From assembly GCA_963806145.1 (NCBI GenBank), contig CAWDXD010000005.1, positions 1 to 64,000 of the forward strand: DNA of 64,000 bases. Reading direction: 5' to 3'. Below, piece by piece: positions 1-10,033 of this stretch. Positions within the stretch are counted from its first letter, which is position 1. Each line of letters opens with the position of its first letter. The DNA is from DASXKD01 sp963806145. Its GTDB lineage: Bacteria; Actinomycetota; Actinomycetes; Streptosporangiales; Streptosporangiaceae. The notes beneath the pieces are model-generated. The model saw only the letters and a program-made list of their open reading frames with translations, did no database searches and was not told the origin of the DNA. A program made the translations under genes and the position numbers.

Positions 1-1361
1 TCGTGCCAGGTGTCCCGGTCGGGGAGCAGCCGGTCGGCCTCTTTGGGGCCCCAGCTGCCCTTGGCGTAGGGGTGGACAGGCACGGCGTCGCCGAGCACCT
101 GGTCCACGATCTTCCAGGCGGCCTCGACGGTGTCCTGGCGGGCGAACAGCCAGCGCTCGCCGTCGAGGGCGGCGCCGATCAGCCGGTCGTAGGGCCGCTG
201 GTCGCTGCCGGGCTGCTGGGCGAAGGTCAGGTCTTCGGTCTGCGGCTCCCACCCGGCGCCCGGCTTCTTGCCCGCGAGCGTGAGGCTGACCGCGGTCTCC
301 GGCCAGACCCGGAACCGCAGTTCGTTGCGGTGCGGCAGCGGCGCGAGGCCGAAGATGTCCCGCGGCGGGTGCCGGAACCGGACGGTCACCTCGGTGGCGG
401 TGACCGCCATGCATTTGCCGGCCCGGATCACGATGGGCACGTCCGCCCACCGCCACGAGTCGGACATCAGCCGGAGGGCGACGAACGTCTCCACCGTCGA
501 ATGCGGGTCAACGCCTTCGACGTCGTGGTACCCCTCGTACTGGCCGCGGACGGTGTGCTCGGGGGTCAGCGGGGTGAGCGAGGCCACCAGCCGCGACTTG
601 GCATCGCGCCAGTTGGTCAGGCCCTCTCCCTCCGGCGGGTCGGCCATCACCGTGGCCAGCACCTGCAGCATGTGGTTCTGCACCACGTCCCGGATCGCGC
701 CGGTCTTGTCGTAGAACGAGCCCCGGTCGGACACGTCGAACGCCTCGGCCATGGTGATCTGGATGCTCTCCACATAGGTCCGGTTGAGCAGCGGCTCGAC
801 CACCGAGTTGGCGAACCGGCCGAACAGCACGTTCTCCACCGGCTCGAACGCCAGCCAGTCATCGACCCGGAAAATCGCCTCCTCCGGGAAGTACTGGTGC
901 ATCGTGTCGTTCAGCTTCCGCGACCCGGCCAGGTCAGAACCGAACGGCTTTTCCACCATCACCCGGGCACCGGCGGCCCGCCCCGCCGTGGCGATGCCCC
1001 GCGCGATCCGCCCGAACAAGAACGCCGGCACCTCCATGTAATACAGCAGCCGCTCACCCGGGCCGATCGCATCGGACATCGCCTGGTAGGTGGCATCGTC
1101 GTCGAGGTCGCCGTCCACGTAACGGAGCAGCCCGAGCATCTTGACCGCCGCCGGGCTGCCCGGGTCCATGTTGTTGAGCTTCAGCGACGCGGTCGCGTAG
1201 TCGCGGAACTGCGCCAGGTCCCAGCCGCGCTTGGACACCCCCACCACCGGGACATTGAGCACATCGCGCTCGACCAGCCCCACCAGCGCGGGGAACGTTT
1301 CAATCTTGGCCAGATCACCGGTCGCCCCGAAGATCACCAGCGCGTCGACACCGTCCGACAT
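1..1361 (-). CDS. Glucose-6-phosphate dehydrogenase-like protein (C-terminus off window)
   Basis: The first 453 codons of a G6PDH-family protein; the last few dozen residues lie beyond base 1. The nucleotide-binding start (LVIFGATGDLAK), the EKPFGSDL motif, the QNHMLQVL segment with the catalytic-base His, and an IRAGKCM segment are all visible. The classical substrate motif DHYLGKE is replaced by DDWLAFE at about residues 164-170, so the His and Lys that hold the sugar phosphate in the Leuconostoc enzyme are Asp and Phe. The fold and NADP site look intact, but the substrate may differ from glucose 6-phosphate. The ATG at 1361 has an AGGAGG ribosome site five bases upstream. It is the last gene of the trehalase-cyd cluster, 58 bases after cydC and in the same direction. 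Family assignment is firm; the reaction is uncertain. Confidence 0.85.
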   Translation of the reverse strand, partial: MSDGVDALVIFGATGDLAKIETFPALVGLVERDVLNVPVVGVSKRGWDLAQFRDYATASLKLNNMDPGSPAAVKMLGLLRYVDGDLDDDATYQAMSDAIGPGERLLYYMEVPAFLFGRIARGIATAGRAAGARVMVEKPFGSDLAGSRKLNDTMHQYFPEEAIFRVDDWLAFEPVENVLFGRFANSVVEPLLNRTYVESIQITMAEAFDVSDRGSFYDKTGAIRDVVQNHMLQVLATVMADPPEGEGLTNWRDAKSRLVASLTPLTPEHTVRGQYEGYHDVEGVDPHSTVETFVALRLMSDSWRWADVPIVIRAGKCMAVTATEVTVRFRHPPRDIFGLAPLPHRNELRFRVWPETAVSLTLAGKKPGAGWEPQTEDLTFAQQPGSDQRPYDRLIGAALDGERWLFARQDTVEAAWKIVDQVLGDAVPVHPYAKGSWGPKEADRLLPDRDTWH

Positions 1362-1419
1362 GTCATCCTCCTGCCCCTGGTCGTGCTCCCAGCACATCGC
1401 GATACACGGCCGCGCGTCA

Positions 1420-3176
1420 TCACCCGTTCGGGTGACCGGACTCCCACATCTGCCGGTACAGGCCGCCGCGCGGAGGAGTTCGGCGTGCGTGCCGCGGGCG
1501 GCCACCCGTCCGTGGTCGAGGATGACGATCTCGTCGACCTGGTCGAGGCCGTCGAGGTCGTGGGTGATGAGCAGGGTGGCGCGGCCCTGGGTAACCGTCA
1601 GGATGTCGGTGGTCAGGGCGCGGCGGCTGTCCGGGTCCAGGTGCGCGGTCGGCTCGTCGAGGATCATCAGCGGCGGGTCGGCGAGCAGCGCCCGGGCCAG
1701 GGCCAGCCGCTGCCGCTGGCCGCCGGAGATCGCCGTGCCGTGCGCACCGACGGGGGTGTCCCAGCCCAGCGGCAGCGAGGTGATCCACGGCAGCAGCCCG
1801 GCCCGGCCCGCGGCGCTGGCGAGCTGTTCTCCAGTAGCGGCCGGCCGGGCCAGCCGGAGGTTGCCGGCGATGGTGGTGTCGAAGATGTGCGGGTCCTGGG
1901 CACAGCCGCCGATAACCGTCCGCACGTCGTCGGCGGGGTAAGCGGACAGGGGCTCCCCGTCGAGGGTCGCGCTGCCCCCGGACAGTTCGCAGAACCGCAG
2001 CAGGACGGCGGCCACGGTGGATTTGCCCGCCCCGCTGGGGCCGATCAGCGCGACCCGCCGCCCCGCGGCGAGGTCGAGGTCCACCCCGTCCAGGGCGACC
2101 GGGCCGCCGGGCTCGTACCGGACCTGGGCGCCGCGCAGGCTCACGCGGACCGGCCCCGCGGGCAGCGGGAGCGGTGCGGCCGGGTCGCGGACCGGGTCGG
2201 GGGCGTCCAGGACCGCGGTCAGCCTGGTGGCGCTGGCCCGGGCCTGGCCGAGCTGGATCGCCGCGGCGGGGAGGGTGATCACCGCTTCGAAGGCGGCCAG
2301 GGCGGTGAGGGTCACCACGGCCAGCGGGACCCGGGTCAGCGCGCCGGCCCCGGTGGCGGCAACCGCCAGTCCCAGCACCGCCCATACCGTCAGGCCCGCG
2401 GCGGCGCTGGACAGGCCGGTCCCCAGGCCCATCCCCGAGGCAGCCCGGTGCTCCAGCTTGGCCAGATTCGCCCCGGTGTCCGCGGCCCGGGCGGCGGCGG
2501 CGTCTGCCGCCCCGAAGGCGTGCAGGTCCGCCGCACCGGACAACAGGTCGGTGAAGTGGGCGGTGAACTCGCCCCGGGCCGGGGCGAGGCGCTGGCCTGT
2601 CCGCCGGGCCCGCGCGGCGGCCAGCCACGGGACCAGAACCCCGGCGGCGAGCAGGCCCGCCGCGAGCGCCGCCCCGGCCGGGGGGAGGATGAGCAGGCAC
2701 AGGAGCACGGCGCCGCCCCCCGCCAGGATGGCGGCCACCGGTGGCGCCACGCCCCGCAGGAACAGGTCCTGAGTGGCGTCCACGTCGCTGACCAGCCGCG
2801 CCAGCAGGTCACCCGGCGCCATCGTGCGCAGTCCGGCGGGGGCCAGCCGCTCCAGCCGCTGGAAGGCCCGCACCCTGATGTCCACAAGTATTCTGAACGC
2901 CGCGTCGTGGCTGGCCAGCCGCTCCGCGTAGCGGAACACCCCGCGGCCAACCGAAAGACCACGGACCGCGACCACGGCGATCGAGATCGCCAGGATGTTC
3001 GGGTGCTGCGACGCCCGGGCGAGCAGGAAGCCGGAGGTGGCCAGCAGCGCGATCCCGCAGCCCGTGGCGGCGGCGCCCGCCAGCACCGCAAGGATCAGCC
3101 GCTGCCGCAGCGGCCGGGCCAGCCACAGCACCCGCACCAGCGGATCCCGGCGCAAGCCTGCCACGTGCGAGCTCAT
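1420..3176 (-). CDS. cydC: CydC: ABC exporter subunit for cytochrome bd assembly (frameshift near 3' end)
   Basis: One half of the heterodimeric CydDC ABC exporter, which exports cysteine/glutathione and is needed to assemble cytochrome bd. It has an N-terminal membrane domain with the family-typical stretch ATSGFLLARA, followed by a nucleotide-binding domain with Walker A GPSGAGKST, signature SGGQRQRLALARAL and Walker B LMILDEPTAHLD. The ATG at 3176 overlaps the cydD stop (ATGA). After the HGRVAARGTHAELLRA segment the frame breaks near 1470: the expected tail GGLYRQMWESGHPNG with its stop at 1420-1422 lies in another frame, consistent with one G missing from a G run. As written, the cydC frame runs without a stop into the G6PDH-like gene. 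The end given assumes the break is a small indel. Confidence 0.88.
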
Positions 3177-4861
3177 GGCACCGCCACCGCGGGCATGCGG
3201 CCGTGGTGCAGGGTGATCGCCTGGTCGGCCGGGCCCGCCCAGCCGGGGCCGTGGCTGACCAGGACGACGGTGCGGTGCGCCATCAGGGTCTCGATGGTGG
3301 CGAGGATCTCCGCCGCGGTGATGGCGTCCAGGTGCGCGGTGGGCTCGTCGAGCAGCAGCAGCGGGGCGTCCCGCAAGAACGCCCGGGCCAGCGCGATCCG
3401 CTGCCGCTCCCCCGCCGACAGGCGGCCAGCCCGGTCTCCCAGCTCGGTGTCCAGGCCAGCGGGCAGCGCCCCGATGAACTCGGCCGCGCCGGCCAGGGCG
3501 GCGGCGTGCTCGATTGCCTCGCGGCTCGCGTCCGGCTGGCCGAGGGCGATGTTGCCGGCCACCGTGCCAGCGAACAGGTGCGGCCGCTGCGGCACCCAGG
3601 CGATCTGGGCCCGCCACGCAGCCAGGTCCAGCTCCGCGAGCGGCACCCCGCCCGCCTCGATGGTCCCCGCCGTTGGTTCGATGAACCGCAGCAAGAGCGC
3701 CAGCAGGGTGCTCTTCCCCGACCCGCTCGGGCCGGTCACCGTGATCCGTTCGCCCGGTGCTATCACCAGGCTGACCCCGTCCAGGGCCGGCTCGTCGCGG
3801 CCCGGATAGGCCACGCACGCTTCGTTCAGCATGATTTCGCTGCTGCGCAGGTCGGCCGGTACCGGCGTGCCGGACCTGGGCCGGGAGCCGGCGGTGGCCG
3901 GGCCGGGCGGTGCGGTGTCCAGGATGGCGCAGGCGCGCGCGGCCGCGGTGGCGCCCTCCATGCTGGCGTGGAACTGGGTGCCCACCGCGCGCAGCGGCAG
4001 ATACGCCTCGGGGGTGAGCAGCAGCACCAGCAGTGCGGTCTGGTAGCCCAGGTGCCCGGCCAGCAGCCGCAGGCCCACCTCCACCGCCACCAGCGCCGTG
4101 GCCAGCGCCGCCGCCAGCTCCAGCACCAGCGCCGACAGGAACGCCACCCGCAGCGTGCCCATGGTCGCCTTCCGGTGCGCCTCGGAGACCTCACCGATCA
4201 CCTGCACCTGGGCCTTCGCCCGGCCGAACAGTTTCAGGGTGGGCAGCCCCTCGACCACGTCGAGGAAGTGCCCGCCGAGTGTCGCCAGCAGCCGCCACTG
4301 GCGTTGCGTGCGGGCCTTGGTGTGCAGCCCGATCAGGACGGCGAACACGGGGATCAGCGGCAGCGTCACCGCGATGACCACGGCCGAGATCCAGTCGGCG
4401 GCCGCCACCCGGGCCACCACCGCCACCGGCACCACGACCGCGAGCACAAGCTGGGGCAGGTACCTGGCGAAGTAGGGATCGAGCGCGTCCAGGCCCTTGG
4501 TGGCCAGGGTCGCGATCTCCCCTGCCTGCTGCCCGCCCAGCCAGGCCGGGCCGAGGCGCAGCGTGTGCCTGGTCAGCTTGCGCCGCAGTTCGGACTTGAC
4601 CGTGGCCGCGGCGCGCAGCGCCACGGTCTCGCCGCCGCCGGCGGCCAGGGCGCGGGCGGCCACCACCGCCAGGAGCACGGCCAGGGCCGGCCACAGGGCC
4701 GCCACGCCCGTGCCGCGGGCCGCGGTCGCCAGGACATGGGCGAGCAGCCCCGCCTGGGCCAGTACCAGGGCGGTGACCAACAGTCCCAGCCCGACCGTGA
4801 AGATCAGGTAACCCCGGGCCGCCCCGGCATGCCGCAGCAGCCGGGGATCGACGGGTCTCAC
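3173..4861 (-). CDS. cydD: CydD: ABC exporter subunit for cytochrome bd assembly
   Basis: Intact 562-residue partner of CydC, with about six N-terminal membrane segments and a C-terminal ATPase domain. Visible motifs are Walker A GPSGSGKSTL, signature LSAGERQRIALARAF, Walker B LLLLDEPTAHLD and the switch His in VLVSHGP. It should form the CydDC thiol exporter in the plasma membrane. The GTG start at 4861 overlaps the stop of the preceding membrane gene (GTGA), and its own stop overlaps the cydC start, so the genes are translationally coupled. In many actinomycetes cydD and cydC are fused or directly follow cydAB; here one extra gene separates cydB from cydD. It is the only undamaged gene between cydA and cydC. 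Confidence 0.92.
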   Translation of the reverse strand: MRPVDPRLLRHAGAARGYLIFTVGLGLLVTALVLAQAGLLAHVLATAARGTGVAALWPALAVLLAVVAARALAAGGGETVALRAAATVKSELRRKLTRHTLRLGPAWLGGQQAGEIATLATKGLDALDPYFARYLPQLVLAVVVPVAVVARVAAADWISAVVIAVTLPLIPVFAVLIGLHTKARTQRQWRLLATLGGHFLDVVEGLPTLKLFGRAKAQVQVIGEVSEAHRKATMGTLRVAFLSALVLELAAALATALVAVEVGLRLLAGHLGYQTALLVLLLTPEAYLPLRAVGTQFHASMEGATAAARACAILDTAPPGPATAGSRPRSGTPVPADLRSSEIMLNEACVAYPGRDEPALDGVSLVIAPGERITVTGPSGSGKSTLLALLLRFIEPTAGTIEAGGVPLAELDLAAWRAQIAWVPQRPHLFAGTVAGNIALGQPDASREAIEHAAALAGAAEFIGALPAGLDTELGDRAGRLSAGERQRIALARAFLRDAPLLLLDEPTAHLDAITAAEILATIETLMAHRTVVLVSHGPGWAGPADQAITLHHGRMPAVAVP

Positions 4862-5588
4862 ACCGGCGGCTTCGGGGCGAGGATCAGCGAGATGGACGAG
4901 AACACCAGGATGACCCCGCCGAGGCTGATAAGCCCGAGGCGTGCCGTGCGGACCTTGAAGTGGCCGCTGATGCCGACCAGGAACAGCACGGTCGCCAGGT
5001 ACACCGTGGTCCGCACGTAGCTGTCGGCGTTGCCCCCCGCTTCCTCGCCGAGCGCGTAGTAGATCTCGGCCTTCTTGTCGAGCGCGTTGGACAGGTCCAG
5101 CTCCGGCTGCTTGTACTGCGGCATGTAGGTGGGGCCCTTCGGCGCGGCCGGGTTCGTGAACGGGTGCGTGGCGAGCCAGGCATTGAACGCGGACAGGAAC
5201 ACCGGCCGGAAACGGCTCTTGGGCCACCCGCATCGCGGGCTTGTTGTGGGCGACGTACGCGGTGAACCAGGCGTTGAACGTCAGCGAGTCGAAGTTCTTC
5301 AGGTCGGCGGCCTGGTAGGCGTACCGGTTGGCCACCGTCCGGGCCGCCGACGCCTTGGCCAGCTCGAGCGAGGAGTGGGTGCTCCACTTCGCCGAGGCGA
5401 AGCCGGACCAGGCGGCGAGGACGGCGACGACCGCGAGCAGGATCGCCTCGGTGATGGTCAGCCACCGCTCCCGGCCCTTGGCCTCGCCGCCAGAGCCCCC
5501 GCCGCCGCTCCTTCTCTTCCTCCTCCGCCAACTGCCGGTGCTCGGCGAGTTCCTTCCCGACCTCGCTCGGCGACAACCCCTCAGGCAT
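4858..5588 (-). pseudogene. Membrane protein of unknown function between cydB and cydD (two frameshifts)
   Basis: Three reading frames must be joined to give one protein of about 240 residues. The first piece starts at the ATG at 5588 (MPEGLSPSEVGKELAEHRQ, then a Glu/Arg-rich run). The second holds a hydrophobic helix (AILLAVVAVLAAWSGFASA) and a polar stretch with NRYAYQAADLKNFDS. The third holds two more helices and ends APKPPV at 4858. The breaks fall near 5500 and 5215. The joined protein looks like a small multi-span membrane protein with a charged N-terminus and an extracytoplasmic loop. I do not recognise the family. Its place inside the cyd operon, overlapping the cydD start, suggests a role with cytochrome bd. 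The frame breaks are either sequencing indels or decay. Confidence 0.7.
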
Positions 5589-5621
5589 CGGCCCTCCCGA
5601 CGAATCCGGCCACCGGCATCA

Positions 5622-6697
5622 TCACTCCTGACTGGCAGTCTTCCCGACCGGAGGCGAGGGTGTGCCGGGCGGGGCCGGCGCGGGGGACGGTGCCTGCGGC
5701 TGGAACTCCTGGGTGCTGACCCGCCGCCGGAACACGTAGTAGGTCCAGGTCTGGTAGATGAGCACCACCGGCAGCAGGATGATCGCGATGACGCTCATCA
5801 CCTTGAGCGGGTACGCGGGGGATGCGGTGTTGTGGGCGGTCAGGTTGCTGGCCGCGCTGGTGCAGGAGACCATCACGTTGGGATACAGGGCGGTGAAGAT
5901 CGCCACGATGGCTGAGGCCATGGTGACCGTGGTCGCGGCGAAGGCGAAGCCGTCGCGGCTGCTCGTAGACCAGCCAGAATGCGGCGAGGACAGCGACGAC
6001 GGCCAGCAGTTCGACGGGTTGAGGAAGAACGTGTCGCTGTGCGCCACGTGGGTCCAGATGGCGAACCCGATGACGGCGGCGGTGGTGGCGGGGGCGATGC
6101 GGCGGGCCAGGCCCCGGCTGCGCTCGTGCATGGTCCCCGGTGGTCTTCAGGGACAGGAACGTCGCGCCGTGCAGCGCGCAGATCAGCATCAGGGTGACCC
6201 CGGTGAACAGCCCGTAGGGCTGGAACAGGTCCCAGAAGGAGCCGGTGTAGTTCTGGGCGGAGTTGATGGGGAGCCCCTGCACGAGGTCGCCCAGGGCCAC
6301 GCCGATCAGCAGCGGGGCCAGCAGGCTGCTCACGGTCAGCAGCACGTCCCAGGTGCGCCGCCAGTGCGGGCTGTCCCGCTTGCCGCGGTACTCAAACGAC
6401 AGGCCGCGGGCGATGAGCGAGACCAGCAGCAGCACCAGCGACGAGGTTGAAGGCCGAGAACATGGTGGCGTACCAGCCGGGGAACGCGGCGAACATGGCG
6501 GCCGCGGCCACGATCAGCCAGACCTCGTTGCCGTCCCACAGCGGCCCGATCGTGTTGATGGCGGCCCGGCGCTCCGCGTCGTTGCGGCCGACGGCGCTGT
6601 GCAGCATGCCGACGCCGAAGTCGAACCCCTCCAGGATGAAAAAGCCGGTCCACAGCACCGCGATGAGGATGAACCAGAACGGGACGAGCGTGCTCAT
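5622..6697 (-). pseudogene. cydB: CydB: cytochrome bd quinol oxidase subunit II (several frameshifts)
   Basis: Subunit II of the high-affinity cytochrome bd oxidase. The recognisable start has WFILIAVLWTGFFILEGFDFGVG, written here in parts: the segment after LIAVLW is the family's TGFFILEGFDFGVGML. It also has GPLWDGNEVWL, then EYRGKRDSPHWRRTWD, LKTTGD, and a C-terminal helix with IYQTWTYYVFRRRV. These pieces lie in three frames; breaks fall near 6445, 6133, 6020 and 5965, the last two around a short segment (ELLAVVAVLAAFWLVYE). The total length matches a normal CydB of about 350 residues, so nothing large is missing. The ATG at 6697 is seven bases past the cydA stop. As written the protein cannot be made. 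Confidence 0.85.
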
Positions 6698-6704
6698 GGC
6701 GACC

Positions 6705-8088
6705 TCAATACTGGACGGCGGGCACGGGCGTGTCCGCCTGCTCGGCGGTGCGCGGGGGCGGGAGCTGCTGGCGGGAATACTTCAGCATCAGCAGCAGGTC
6801 GACTGTGGCGATCACGGCGTACACCAGGACGAATACCGTCAGGCTGATCGCGATCCAGGTGGTGGACAGCGATGGTGAGATCCCGTTCTTGGTCAGCATG
6901 ATGCCCTGGACGATCCACGGCTGGCGGCCGCTTTCTGTCAGCAGCCAGCCCGCGGTGTTCATCACGAACGGCAGCACCACCGCCCAGGTCGCCAGCCACA
7001 AGAACGCGCCGGGAGGTGGCGAGCTTTTTGCGCCGGATCAGCCACAGCCCCCACACCGCGATGAGCAGGACCAGGGCACCGCCGTAGGCCATCACCCGCA
7101 TTCCCCAGTACTGGATGAACACGTTCGGCACGTAGTACCCCGGCCCGTACTGCTTGCTGTACTGCGACTGCAGCGGGTTCAGCCCGACCACCTTGCCGTT
7201 CCAGGTGTTGGTGGCCAGCAGCGACAGCAGGTGCGGGATGGCGATGATCTCGGTCGGGGTCTGGTCGTTGTTGCCGCCGCCGATCTGGAACAGCGAGAAC
7301 GAGCACGGCTGGCAGGTGCTCCACTGCGCCTCGGACGCGGCGATCTTCATCGGCTGGTACCGGGCCTCGATCACCCCCAGCTCATCGCCCACCAGCAGGG
7401 TGAACAAGATCGCCGGGACCAGGATCACCAGGCTCAGCCGCGCCGAGGAGACGAACACCTCTTTGTCCGCGCCCCGCCGTAGCTGCCACGCCGACACCGC
7501 CAGCATCACCATGGTGCCGGTGACCAGCGACGCGAGCAGGACCTTGGAGTACCCCCAGACGAACACCGGGTTGGTGAACAGCGCCCAGATGTCGTTCAGC
7601 ACCGGTTTGCCGTTGACCATCTGGTAGCCGACCGGGTGCTGCATCCAGGAGTTGGCCGCCATGATGAACGCCGCCGACAGCGCGCTGCCGGCCGCGACCG
7701 CCCAGATCGTGGCCAGGTGTACCCGGCGGGGCAGCTTGTCCCAGCCGAACAGCCACAGGCCCAGGAACGTCGACTCCAGGAAGAACGCGGCCAGCCCCTC
7801 CATCGCCAGCGGCGCGCCGAAGACGTTGCCGACCAGCCGCGAGTACGCCCCCCAGTCCATCCCGAACTGGAACTCCTGCACCAGCCCGGTCACCACGCCG
7901 ATCGCGACGTTGATCACCAGCAGCGTGCCGAAGAACCTGGTCAGCCGCAGGTACTCGTCCCGCTTGCTGCGATACCACGCCGTCTGCAGCAGCGCGGTCA
8001 AGAACGCCAGCCCGATCGTGACCGGGACAAAGAAGAAGTGGTTGACCGTCACGAATGCGAACTGCCACCGTGCCAGATCGACGTTCAT
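6705..8088 (-). CDS. cydA: CydA: cytochrome bd quinol oxidase subunit I (one frameshift)
   Basis: Subunit I of cytochrome bd, which oxidises quinol and reduces oxygen at low oxygen tension. The ATG at 8088 follows CAGGAGGG. The sequence starts MNVDLARWQFAFVTVNHFFF, with the N-terminal heme-ligand His in VNHFFF, followed by QEFQFGMDW, NSWMQHPVGY (second heme ligand region), the Q-loop area and IQYWGMRVMAYGG. After IRRKKLATS, near 7013, the frame shifts; the remaining helices (MWLATWAVVLPFVMNTAGW, then ESGRQPWIVQG) run in another frame to the stop at 6705. Length fits the family at about 461 residues. It is the first cyd gene, 82 bases after the GH15 stop. Confidence 0.9.
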
Positions 8089-8170
8089 GCGTCCCTCCTG
8101 GTCCCGGCCGCCGGCGGCTGGCTTCACTCCGTCGCCCATCTGGCCCCTCCCGCAGCGGCGCTGGCGTCGC

Positions 8171-10033
8171 TCATCGCGCCCCGAGTACCCCTCCGACCTG
8201 TCCGGCGCCATGGTCGAGCTGGTAGTCGAGGTTGACCGCGGCACTGATCAGGGACAGATGGCTGAACGCCTGCGGGAAGTTACCGAGCTGCTCACCGGTG
8301 CTGCCGATCTCCTCGGAAAACAGGCCCAGATGGTTGGCGTAGGTGAACATCTTCTCAAAGACCAGCCGGGCCTCGTCAAGCCGCCCGGCGCGGGCGAGGG
8401 CGTCCACGTACCAGAACGTGCACAAGGTGAAGGTGCCCTCGTCGCCGGCCAGCCCGTCCGGCGAGGCGCTGGGGTTGTAGCGGTAGACCAGGCTGTCGGA
8501 GACCAGTTCCCGGTCCATCGCCTTCAGCGTGGACAGCCACATCGGGTCGCGCGGGGAGATGAAGCCCTGCAGCGGCATCATCAGCAGCGAGGAGTCCAGG
8601 ACCTCGGTGGTGTAATGCTGGGTGAACGCGCCTATCTTGGGGTTCCAGCCGCGTTCCATGATCTGGTTGTAGACGCGGTCGCGCTCGGTGATCCACCGGG
8701 CCAGATTGGCCGGACGGCCCCGGCGCTGGGCGATCCTGATGGCGCGGTCGAGCGCCACCCAGGTCTGGAACCGGGCGTAGGTGAAGTCCCTCTGGCCGCC
8801 GCGGGTCTCCCAGATGCCCTCGTCCGGCTGGTCCCAGTGCTCGCACAGCCAGTCGATGAGCTTCGTTATCGCTACCCAGCCCTCGTGTGCCGCCTGCAGC
8901 CCCTGGCTGTCGGCGAGGAAGAACGCGTCCGCGGCCTCGCCGTAGATGTCGAGCTGCAGCTGGTCGGCGGCGCCGTTGCCGATCCGCACCGGGCGGGAGC
9001 CGCGCCAGCCCTCGAAATGATCGAGGGTCTCCTCGACGAGGTCGGAGCTGCCGTCGACCCGGTACATGATCTTCAGCGGCCGGCCTTCGCCGGTGTATTC
9101 GGCCGCACGATCGCGCAGCCAGGCCCCGAAGGCTGCGGCCTCCTCGGTGTAGCCGAGGCTGAGCAGCGCGTAGATGGAGAACGACCCGTCCCGGACCCAG
9201 GTGTAGCGGTAGTCCCAGTTGCGCTCGCCGCCCTCTTGCTCGGGCAGCCCGGTGGTCGGCGCGGCGACCAGGGCGCCGGTGGGCGCATAGGTCATCAGCT
9301 TGAGCGTTATCGCGGAGCGGGCGACCATCTCCCGCCACCGTCCGGTGTAGGTGGACCGGTGCAGCCAGTTACGCCAGAAGAGCGCGGTCTCGTCGGCCAG
9401 CCGCTGGGCCTCCTCGGGTGGCACCAGCCTGGGCGCGCCCCCCATGGACTCCAGCACTACGCCGCCGATATCACCTGCCCGCAGCGTCCGCGTCCACCGC
9501 ACCCCGTCGCCAATCCGCTCCAGCGCGATTCCCGCGTCCTGGATGCTGGTTCCCTGCGGTGCGATGGCATGCACGGTCAGCTCCAGCCCGTCGGACTGGA
9601 ACACCCCGCCGCTGTCGGTGAGCTCCAGCTTGTGTGCGGCGCGCCCGTAGTCGAAGCGCGGCTGGATCTCTGTCACGAACCGCATGGTGCCGCGTACCAC
9701 CCGGATGTTGCGCACCACCCGGTGCCGGTCGGTTGCCCCGCCCTCGGCGACGGGCATGAAGTCGTGTACCTCGCCGACCCCGTCGGGGGTCATGAACCGG
9801 GTGACCAGGATCGCGGTGTCGGGCAGGTACAGCTGCTTGCTCACGTAGTCGTCCCGGTCAGGCCTGATCTTGAAGAAGCCGCCGCGGTTGGCATCGAGCA
9901 GCGACGCGAACACGCTCGGTGAGTCAAACCGGGGGCAGCAGAACCAGTCGAGGGTGCCATCGGTACTTACCAGCGCCGCTGTCTGCAGGTCGCCGATCAG
10001 CCCATGGTCGCCGATGTTGGGATAACTGGACAA
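8171..10033 (-). CDS. Glycoside hydrolase family 15 protein (trehalase or glucoamylase type)
   Basis: Intact protein of 620 residues resembling the actinobacterial GH15 enzymes, several of which are trehalases. An N-terminal beta-sandwich (YPNIGDHGLIGDLQTAALV) precedes the alpha/alpha barrel. Signature stretches include RNWDYRYTWVRDGSFSIYAL, PDEGIWETRGG with the likely general-acid Glu, and LGLFSEEIG with the likely general-base Glu. No signal peptide is seen, so it should be cytoplasmic. The probable start is a TTG at 10033, because SSYPNIGDHG directly follows it and GAGGAGAG lies about seven bases upstream. It leads the cyd cluster and could feed glucose towards the G6PDH-like enzyme. The substrate (trehalose or maltooligosaccharides) cannot be decided from sequence alone. 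Confidence 0.88.
   Translation of the reverse strand: MSSYPNIGDHGLIGDLQTAALVSTDGTLDWFCCPRFDSPSVFASLLDANRGGFFKIRPDRDDYVSKQLYLPDTAILVTRFMTPDGVGEVHDFMPVAEGGATDRHRVVRNIRVVRGTMRFVTEIQPRFDYGRAAHKLELTDSGGVFQSDGLELTVHAIAPQGTSIQDAGIALERIGDGVRWTRTLRAGDIGGVVLESMGGAPRLVPPEEAQRLADETALFWRNWLHRSTYTGRWREMVARSAITLKLMTYAPTGALVAAPTTGLPEQEGGERNWDYRYTWVRDGSFSIYALLSLGYTEEAAAFGAWLRDRAAEYTGEGRPLKIMYRVDGSSDLVEETLDHFEGWRGSRPVRIGNGAADQLQLDIYGEAADAFFLADSQGLQAAHEGWVAITKLIDWLCEHWDQPDEGIWETRGGQRDFTYARFQTWVALDRAIRIAQRRGRPANLARWITERDRVYNQIMERGWNPKIGAFTQHYTTEVLDSSLLMMPLQGFISPRDPMWLSTLKAMDRELVSDSLVYRYNPSASPDGLAGDEGTFTLCTFWYVDALARAGRLDEARLVFEKMFTYANHLGLFSEEIGSTGEQLGNFPQAFSHLSLISAAVNLDYQLDHGAGQVGGVLGAR

Noticed and set aside
3..3809. 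A 1268-codon plus-strand open frame over the G6PDH-like and cydC genes
   Set aside because: It is Arg/Gly/Pro/His-rich with no domain, and lies opposite well-recognised minus-strand genes. Long antisense frames are normal in DNA this GC-rich.
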